A stretch of 64,000 nt of DNA from Tritonibacter horizontis (GTDB lineage: Bacteria; Pseudomonadota; Alphaproteobacteria; Rhodobacterales; Rhodobacteraceae). Within the stretch, counting starts at the first letter, position 1. Each line of letters opens with the position of its first letter. Where the stretch lies: positions 151,541 to 215,540 of the forward strand of contig NZ_LPUY01000012.1 in assembly GCF_001518015.1 (NCBI RefSeq). The letters are read 5' to 3'. The position numbers and the translations under genes are program-made. Shown piece after piece: positions 58,878-64,000 of the stretch. Under the pieces are notes generated by a model that was not told where the DNA came from, made no database searches, and saw nothing but the letters and a program-made list of their open reading frames with translations.

Positions 58878-58966
58878 TTGACAAGACGGGTCGATTGCGG
58901 CTATTCCAAAAGTGCTAAGAATGAAATGAGCCTTCTGGGACGTCTGTCCTGGGGGGCTTTTTCTTT
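58878..58966 (+). ncRNA. Candidate antisense incompatibility RNA (ctRNA) of repC
   Basis: In the repB-repC gap, on the strand opposite to the operon. A promoter TTGACA (58878-58883) with TATTCC (58902-58907, 18-bp spacing) points rightward. About 15 bp later a stem of 13 pairs with several G-T pairs (58929-58941 with 58946-58958, loop GTCT) is followed by TTTTTCTTT. The predicted RNA is about 55 nt. This is the position, orientation and size of the small antisense RNAs that limit RepC in repABC plasmids. Confidence 0.82.
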
Positions 58967-59007
58967 ACCGGTGCTCGTGCCTCCTGTTCTGGGTTTGCAT
59001 GGGTGCC

Positions 59008-59991
59008 TCAGTCTTCTGCCGCTTGTTTTTTCCAGCGGTCATGAAGGTCTTGCAGCAGCGCCTCGGCATGGGTTTCAAACCACGTATCAAAGCCGTCGGC
59101 GCCGCGGGATGGGATCGTCAGGGTCACGCTGCGGGGACCGGATTTAAGGTCAGCCAGGGGTTTCCCGGTGCGGCTGGCCAGCTGACGTTTGACAGGTTTC
59201 GGCGGGGCAGGGGGGCGCTCTGGTGTCACCTCCTTGCCTTCCAGTGAGGCCAGAACCATCTCGAACCGGTCATCCGAGGGCAGGGCGGCGAAACTGTCCT
59301 TGAGAAACAGCCGCCCCAACCGCTCTGTCTTGTCCGGGACGGTGCGCAGCAGGCCGGCCAGCTTGAGCCAGCGTTCGCGCCCGACACTGGGGGCAGAACC
59401 GATCTGGCGCAGAAATTCGATGGTAAATGAGGTGCCGACCTTCAGCATCCGCGAGATCATCGGCATATCCACCGACAGCGCGGCGGCGATTGTCTGCCGG
59501 TCATAGCCGGCCGCCTGCAATTGCGCCGCGAAGGAAGCCTTTTCGATGAAGGACAGATCCTGGCGGGCGGTGTTTTCCTGCCCCTGGGCGAGCACCAGCG
59601 CATGGTCGTCCAAATGGCGGACCATCGCCTTGACCGGCAGCCCGAGCGCGCGTAGGGCCATCAGACGGCGTCGGCCATAGACGATTTCGTATCGACCGGC
59701 GGTGGTGGCATGCGGGCGCAGCAAAACTGGCACCTGCTGGCCATAAGTCTTAATGCTTTCAATCAGTTGCGCCTGAGACGCCTGATCCACACCCAACCGG
59801 TCCTCATAGCCGGCATCGTCGATCAGCCCGGCATCAATGTCCTGAACCGCGTTCTCCTGCAGCTTGGTCAGCGAGGATTGCAACGCGCCCACGGCGCCGC
59901 GCGGCATGAGTTTCGGGCGTTCGGCCCGTTCGCCGCCGCCGTCTGGCGTGGCGGGTGTCAGTGCGGAAGTGAGAATGCCTTTGCGTGCCAT
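59008..59991 (-). CDS. repB: RepABC partition protein RepB (ParB family)
   Basis: Centromere-binding protein, 327 residues from ATG 59991 (overlaps the repA stop, ATGA). The N-terminus MARKGILTSALTPA is typical of RepB. The ParB domain includes QLIESIKTYGQQVPVLLRPHATTAGRYEIVYGRRRLMALRALGLPVKAMV and the CTP-binding GQENTARQDLSFIEKASFAAQL region (ENxxRxDLSxxE). A helix-turn-helix DRQTIAAALSVDMPMISRMLKVG follows. It probably binds the palindromes at 57627 and 57737. Confidence 0.95.
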   Translation of the reverse strand: MARKGILTSALTPATPDGGGERAERPKLMPRGAVGALQSSLTKLQENAVQDIDAGLIDDAGYEDRLGVDQASQAQLIESIKTYGQQVPVLLRPHATTAGRYEIVYGRRRLMALRALGLPVKAMVRHLDDHALVLAQGQENTARQDLSFIEKASFAAQLQAAGYDRQTIAAALSVDMPMISRMLKVGTSFTIEFLRQIGSAPSVGRERWLKLAGLLRTVPDKTERLGRLFLKDSFAALPSDDRFEMVLASLEGKEVTPERPPAPPKPVKRQLASRTGKPLADLKSGPRSVTLTIPSRGADGFDTWFETHAEALLQDLHDRWKKQAAED

Positions 59992-61166
59992 CAGCGCCCC
60001 CAAGCAGTTTGAAGAAGGGTTTCGATCTCGTCATTGACCTGATTGAGCGAGTCTACGGCACGATCGTAAGTATTTCGATGAAACTGCGAACGCTCCACCT
60101 CGTAGACGGTCTGCTGGGTCAGGCCGGCATCGGAGATGGCAGTGGACTTAAGCATATGAGCTGTCATGACTTCTTTGCCAAAAAGCTGGCGCAGGAAGGC
60201 GACGACTTGCTGTTGCGGGGCATCGTTTGTCTCGTAGCGATTGATCAGGAATCGCAGGAAATCGAACTCCATTTTTGCGCCGGCATTATGGACCACATCA
60301 AGAAGATCGGCGCTCATCTGCAGGAACTGCGACATCGAGGCGACGTCGAGCATGTTCGGCACCACGGTGATGATCACCCCGGTGGAGGCGCAGAGCGCGG
60401 ACATGGTGAGATAGCCCAGCTGCGGCGGGCAGTCGAAGAGGATCACATCGTAGTCGTCTTCGACCTCCTGCAGGACCGCCGCCATGCGGGCGAAAAACGG
60501 CGGCTGGATGTTGTTCAACAGCGCCTGTGGTGTCTCATGTTCGAATTCCTGCAACATCAGCCCGGCTGGGGCGAGGTCGATGCCGCTGAAATAGGTCTTT
60601 TGGATGACCTGGCTGAGCGGCACCGGATCGACATAACGGATCGCGTCGTAAATGGTGCCGGAGTCGAGGAAATCATACTCCGGCCGGTAGCCGAACAGCG
60701 AGGTGAGCGAGGCCTGCGGGTCAATATCCACTGCCAGAACCCGATAGCCCTTGAGCGCGAGCCGCTGTGCGGTGTGGATCGACGAGGTCGTTTTGCCCGA
60801 ACCGCCCTTGAAGTTCAGAAATGACAGCACCTGGACCTTGTCCTCGGCGCGGCGCCCCTTGAGGTAGGCACCGGGCGTCTTGGCCCCGGCCTCCAGCGTT
60901 TGCCGGATGGCAATCAGATCCTCCGCAGAGTAGTGACGCCTGCCACCGGGGCTGGTATGCACATCGGCGATACGGCCATCAAAATGCAGCTTGCGCAGGA
61001 AGCTTGCAGAGATCCCCAGCAGCTCGGCGGCCTCGCCGGCGCTGAACAGGCGCAGCTCCTTGCGGGCATCGGGGGCAAAGCTGGCCAGCATGTGATGCTC
61101 CAACGCATTGGAGAGGGCTTCGGCATTCTTGCGGATGCGTTGATTCATATCCAAGGGTTGGGTCAC
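59991..61166 (-). CDS. repA: RepABC partition ATPase RepA (ParA family)
   Basis: Walker-type partition ATPase and autorepressor, 391 residues, GTG start (ATG at 61148 is an alternative). The N-terminal MerR-like helix-turn-helix (LFSAGEAAELLGISASFLRKLHFDGRIADVHTSPGGRRHYSAEDL) is followed by the deviant Walker A FKGGSGKTTSSIH near residue 120, the Walker A' AVDIDPQASLTSLFG, and VILFDCPPQLGYLT. The full length matches repABC RepA (about 390-400). It is the first gene of the operon and has a clear promoter upstream. Confidence 0.95.
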   Translation of the reverse strand: MTQPLDMNQRIRKNAEALSNALEHHMLASFAPDARKELRLFSAGEAAELLGISASFLRKLHFDGRIADVHTSPGGRRHYSAEDLIAIRQTLEAGAKTPGAYLKGRRAEDKVQVLSFLNFKGGSGKTTSSIHTAQRLALKGYRVLAVDIDPQASLTSLFGYRPEYDFLDSGTIYDAIRYVDPVPLSQVIQKTYFSGIDLAPAGLMLQEFEHETPQALLNNIQPPFFARMAAVLQEVEDDYDVILFDCPPQLGYLTMSALCASTGVIITVVPNMLDVASMSQFLQMSADLLDVVHNAGAKMEFDFLRFLINRYETNDAPQQQVVAFLRQLFGKEVMTAHMLKSTAISDAGLTQQTVYEVERSQFHRNTYDRAVDSLNQVNDEIETLLQTAWGR

Positions 61167-61216
61167 TGCAGCCTCGTGTTGTAACGCTCTGTTTCAGCAA
61201 AGCTATATTTACCGTT

Positions 61217-61246
61217 TCTATAGCCGGCTTCTGTCTCTCTTGACAA
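61217..61246 (-). promoter_or_regulatory. Promoter of the repABC operon
   Basis: On the minus strand TTGTCA (61246-61241) and TATAGA (61222-61217) are separated by 18 bp, about 50 bp before the repA GTG. This is the best sigma-70-like pair in the region. RepA/RepB autorepression would act here. Confidence 0.65.
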
Positions 61247-61629
61247 CAGAGTCGTGCAGGCGCGCCGGAGAAAACCGCCTCATGCCAAGGACCTGCAGGT
61301 CAGGCACAGTGGCGGGCGGCAATGGGGGTCTGGCGCGGTGGCGCGTCTTGCCTGTCGCACGGCCCTCTGGTTAACCATTTGATAAGACATAAAATACCCC
61401 ATGGCGCGGTGGCTGATGCAGGGGGCGAGGGCTGATGCGGCCGGTGACCGGACCGGCTGGCGCGACCTGCCCGCCTGGGGCGATGTGTCTGGTGTCGCGG
61501 GGCGGCGTTTTGGCACGGATATGAGCCGCGACCCTGAGCCAAAGCAGCGCGATTCGCAGGCCCGGGACGGGCAGGGCGGTGCGATCCGGCGGAAGGGACC
61601 GGCGATTGGCGCGGCGCGGCGGCGCGGGT
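61247..61629. other. Spacer between repA and the GntR gene
   Basis: No gene with a recognisable product. Very GC-rich, with overlapping open frames on both strands that lack motifs. It separates the plasmid backbone from the uronate cluster. Confidence 0.5.
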
Positions 61630-62322
61630 TCAGGGCTGGTCCGGTTCAAAATAGTTCGCGTTGGAGACGCAGATCTGTTCGATGGTTTCGTCCAGGCGCG
61701 ACAGGTGCAGCACACCGGCGGCGACGGCGCGCGCCTCGTCATTGTCCTGGACCGCTTCGGCGATGGCCCGGTGGTCGGCGGCCAGTTGCGGCATCCGGTT
61801 TTTCTGCGACAAACTCAGCAGGCAGAGCCGGTCGAGCTTGGATTTTTCGGCCAGGATGACATCAAAGGCAAAATCAGCCCTGGCGATGTCGCAGAGCGTG
61901 CCGTGAAAGGCGTAATCCAGTTTGCCAAAGGTCTCGACGTCGTTCTCCCGCAGGGCCTTGTCCTGTGCGGCCAGAGCCACCTCCAGCTGGGCGGCCCCGA
62001 TGGGGTCGCAATTGCGGGCGGCGAGCCGCAGGACTTCTTTCTCCACCGCAGCACGGACAAAGCGGGATTTGACGATCTCCCGCATCGAAAACCGCCGGAC
62101 TTCGGTGGCGCGCTGGGGCCGGATCAACAGCAGGTCCAGATTGGCAAGGCGGCTGAAGGCATCGCGCACGGGCTGGCGCGAGACATTGAACCGGGCCGCC
62201 ACCTCGGCTTCGGAAATCTTGTCGCCGGGCCGCAGCCGCAGGGTCAGGATGTCGTCCTGAATGGCGTTGAAAATATCATCCACGCTGGTGCGTCGATCCC
62301 CGGCAGGGCGCATCTGTGCCAT
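61630..62322 (-). CDS. GntR-family (FCD) regulator of the uronate cluster
   Basis: 230 residues. The winged helix DIFNAIQDDILTLRLRPGDKISEAEVAARFNVSRQPVRDAFSRLANLDLLLIRPQRATEV lies at about residues 15-75. An FCD domain follows, with RAAVEKEVLRLAAR, DYAFHGTLCDIARAD and ADHRAIAEAVQDNDEARAVAAGVLHLSRL, which carry metal-binding Asp/His. It is divergent from the kdgF-like gene, with two tandem operator-like sites just upstream. Probably senses a uronate breakdown product. Confidence 0.9.
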   Translation of the reverse strand: MAQMRPAGDRRTSVDDIFNAIQDDILTLRLRPGDKISEAEVAARFNVSRQPVRDAFSRLANLDLLLIRPQRATEVRRFSMREIVKSRFVRAAVEKEVLRLAARNCDPIGAAQLEVALAAQDKALRENDVETFGKLDYAFHGTLCDIARADFAFDVILAEKSKLDRLCLLSLSQKNRMPQLAADHRAIAEAVQDNDEARAVAAGVLHLSRLDETIEQICVSNANYFEPDQP

Positions 62323-62372
62323 CGCTCTTTCCCTCGGCGCAATTCGTTGTTGCCCACCTAAGCACGAAAAAG

Positions 62373-62406
62373 ACTAGTATACCAGTAGGTCGACTAGTAT
62401 CCTAGT
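62373..62406. promoter_or_regulatory. Tandem GntR operator-like sites
   Basis: ACTAGTATACCAGT (62373-62386) and ACTAGTATCCTAGT (62393-62406) are near-palindromes repeated at exactly 20-bp spacing, two helical turns, 50-84 bp upstream of the GntR start. CTNGTATACNAG-like sites are typical of FCD-type GntR regulators. Confidence 0.75.
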
Positions 62407-62652
62407 TTGCGAAGGCTCGAATCGGTGGCCCGGACAGGGTGTGCCGAGGAGACGAGAGATGTCGCAGCAGGGGAATGTGTCGGGCGGTCATCCCGGGGCC
62501 GGTGGTCGACCGGGTCGGGGGGCGTCTTCTGTCTCGATGCCCGCCAATGGCCGCCGCGCGGATCGCCCCGGCGGGATCCGGCGCGCGGCCGTTGGACTGT
62601 GACGAAACGGTGGGGCGACCCGAGGTTGGGCCCAAAGCAAAGGACCGATGTA

Positions 62653-62985
62653 ATGACTGTGAAAAACTACTTTCCCGCGTCTGAGGCCGAGACATTCGAT
62701 GCCGGTGGTGGGCTGACCCGCAAGGTGGGCGCCTATAATGACAACATGATGTGCGTCGAGGTGCATTTCGAAACCGGCACCGTTGCCGCGCGCCACAGTC
62801 ATCCGCACGAGCAGATCACCTATGTCATCTCCGGCAAATTCGAGTTCACCGTTGGCGACAAGACCTACACGGTTGGCGCGGGGGACTCTCTTTACAAGCA
62901 ATCCAACATTGAACACGGCGCGACCTGTCTCGAGGCAGGCACGTTGCTGGATATGTTCACCCCCCACCGCGAAGATTTTGTCTGA
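62653..62985 (+). CDS. kdgF: KdgF-like cupin (unsaturated uronate linearisation)
   Basis: 110-residue single-domain cupin. In KdgF, this fold opens the ring of 4,5-unsaturated uronates released from pectin or alginate. The sequence matches KdgF along its length: GGGLTRKVGAYNDNMMCVEVHFETGTVAARHSHPHEQITYVISGKFEFTVGDKTYTVGAGDSLYKQSNIEHGATCLEAGTLLDMFTPHREDFV. The metal ligands are the HSHPHEQ cluster and the His in IEHGA. It is followed 42 bp later by a beta-hydroxyacid dehydrogenase. Substrate assignment follows from the family and neighbours. Confidence 0.85.
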   Translation: MTVKNYFPASEAETFDAGGGLTRKVGAYNDNMMCVEVHFETGTVAARHSHPHEQITYVISGKFEFTVGDKTYTVGAGDSLYKQSNIEHGATCLEAGTLLDMFTPHREDFV

Positions 62986-63027
62986 GCACCCAAGATAGAA
63001 CATCAATACCCATACGGAGCATACCAC

Positions 63028-63909
63028 ATGACCAAACCCATCATCGGATTCATCGGCCTTGGCCTGATGGGCGGCAACATGGTTGAAAACCTTCAGAAAA
63101 AAGACTTTGAACTGGTTGTCATGGATCTCGACAAGGACGCGGTTCAAAGCGTTCTTGACCGCGGCAACGCCCGCGCGGCGGCGTCGCCCAAGGAACTGGC
63201 AGAGGCCTGCGATATCGTGATGCTCTGCCTGACCACCTCGGAGGTGGTTGAAAAGATTGTCTATGGTGACGATGGCATCCTGGCCGGCATCAAAGACGGC
63301 AGCGTGCTGGTTGATTTCGGCACCTCGATCCCGGCGTCGACCCGCAAGATCGGGGCGGATCTGGCGGCCAAGGGGGCCGGAATGGTGGATGCGCCGCTCG
63401 GGCGCACACCGGCCCATGCCAAGGACGGGCTGTTGAACATCATGGCCGCCGGTGACCAGAAATGGTTCGACAAGGTGAAGCCGATCCTGGATCAACAGGG
63501 CGAGAATGTGTTCTATCTGGGCGCGTTGGGCGCCGGGCACACAACCAAACTGATCAACAATTTCATGGGCATGACCACTGTCTGCACCATGAGCCAGGCC
63601 TTTGCCGTTGCTGATCGGGCCGGTGTGGATCGTGCCCAGCTATATGACATCATGTCGACGGGTCCGTCGAATTCGCCGTTCATGGGCTTTTGCAAGAACT
63701 ACGCGGTTGATGGTGTCAGCGATCTGGGATTTTCGCTCAACAACGCCAACAAGGATCTGGGGTATTTCCTGCGCATGGTCGAGGACCTCGGCACCCGCGC
63801 CGAAATCGCCGAAGGGACGTCGCACAATCTGCAGGCCGCCGTCGACGCCGGGATGGGGCAGGGGAACGTGCCGGAAATCTTTGATTACTTCCGCAAGCTG
63901 GAAGCCTGA
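63028..63909 (+). CDS. Beta-hydroxyacid dehydrogenase (HIBADH/GarR family)
   Basis: NAD(P)-dependent 2-hydroxyacid reductase, 293 residues. Rossmann motif GFIGLGLMGGNMVENL is at residues 7-22, LCLTTSEVVEKIVYG near 68 and the substrate-binding FGTSIPASTRKIG near 98. The catalytic-Lys segment GAGHTTKLINNFM is near 170 and NKDLGYFLRM near 240. GarR-type enzymes reduce tartronate semialdehyde, and an alginate-pathway reductase of related type reduces DEH. With kdgF and a GntR regulator, a role in uronate catabolism is likely. A terminator follows. Confidence 0.88.
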   Translation: MTKPIIGFIGLGLMGGNMVENLQKKDFELVVMDLDKDAVQSVLDRGNARAAASPKELAEACDIVMLCLTTSEVVEKIVYGDDGILAGIKDGSVLVDFGTSIPASTRKIGADLAAKGAGMVDAPLGRTPAHAKDGLLNIMAAGDQKWFDKVKPILDQQGENVFYLGALGAGHTTKLINNFMGMTTVCTMSQAFAVADRAGVDRAQLYDIMSTGPSNSPFMGFCKNYAVDGVSDLGFSLNNANKDLGYFLRMVEDLGTRAEIAEGTSHNLQAAVDAGMGQGNVPEIFDYFRKLEA

Positions 63910-63939
63910 TGGGCTGACGCCGATCCGGTGATTGTGATG

Positions 63940-63970
63940 CGCCTGCCCCCGGTTGGGCAGGCGATTTTTT
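63940..63970 (+). terminator. Rho-independent terminator of the kdgF operon
   Basis: CGCCTGCCC and GGGCAGGCG form a perfect 9-bp stem with a 6-base loop, followed by ATTTTTT, 30 bp after the dehydrogenase stop. It shows the visible operon has two genes, kdgF and the dehydrogenase. Confidence 0.92.
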
Positions 63971-64000
63971 GACACTGCGGCGGCGGGGACTGCCCGCCGC

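Noticed and set aside
1..64000. tRNA, rRNA and CRISPR genes
   Set aside because: No cloverleaf-like gene, rRNA segment or regular repeat-spacer array was noticed by eye; a covariance-model scan was not possible.

Overview
The window looks like part of an extrachromosomal replicon (plasmid or chromid) of an alphaproteobacterium, most likely Rhodobacterales (roseobacter-like). The main reason is a complete repABC module on the minus strand (repA 61166-59991, repB 59991-59008, repC 58826-57717). It has a candidate antisense RNA gene in the repB-repC gap and two identical 20-bp palindromes at the repC end. High GC, many ATGA start-stop overlaps, and the DUF1403/scpB/integrase neighbourhood agree with this. 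Species cannot be told from the sequence alone.

Layout. 1-4.6 kb: a ribose-type ABC operon (rbsB-rbsA-rbsC-rbsD-rbsK, minus strand, rbsK cut by the window edge) behind a perfect 16-bp LacI-type palindrome. 4.7-11.1 kb: a second sugar locus on the same strand: enolase-superfamily sugar-acid dehydratase, SDR dehydrogenase, AraF-like binding protein, ABC ATPase (broken by an in-frame TAG), permease and GntR regulator. 11.7-13.7 kb: MAPEG protein, DGPF/YCII protein and an ECF sigma factor. 14.1-16.3 kb: a decayed PrlF/YhaV toxin-antitoxin pair and a deletion scar joining a cytochrome oxidase subunit II start to an amino-acid permease that has lost its N-terminus. 16.8-21.7 kb: an envelope/stress cluster (PRC-barrel, SDR, DUF3008, small membrane proteins, BON, ExoD).

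21.8-28.4 kb is a graveyard of mobile DNA: IS5-, IS3- and IS1182-family remnants, a GAF histidine kinase whose tail is IS-derived, an NTF2-like/ParD-like pair, and an integrase fragment joined to the end of phnE. 28.4-32.3 kb: a compact arsenic-resistance locus (arsR divergent from acr3-arsC-arsH-MFS) with two operator-like repeats. 32.5-37.4 kb: cytochrome b561 and an RND pump with adaptor. 37.5-41 kb: azoreductase/LysR divergent pair and an SDR/LysR divergent pair, the second LysR truncated by an IS5/IS903-type element. 42.1-45.0 kb: a 967-residue RTX plus FG-GAP protein lying between two IS elements. 46-47.9 kb: Bcr/CflA-type MFS pump and divergent TetR with two operators. 48.2-54.5 kb: orphan and small genes, including a GIY-YIG-like protein, a NYN-type RNase and a Crp/Fnr-centred group of small unknown proteins.

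54.8-61.2 kb is the plasmid backbone (scpB, DUF1403, tyrosine recombinase, repABC). 61.6-63.9 kb starts a uronate-catabolism cluster (GntR, kdgF-like cupin, beta-hydroxyacid dehydrogenase). Overall the replicon carries sugar and uronate catabolism, arsenic and drug efflux and stress functions, set in a backbone reshaped by insertion sequences and deletions. No tRNA, rRNA or CRISPR array was seen.
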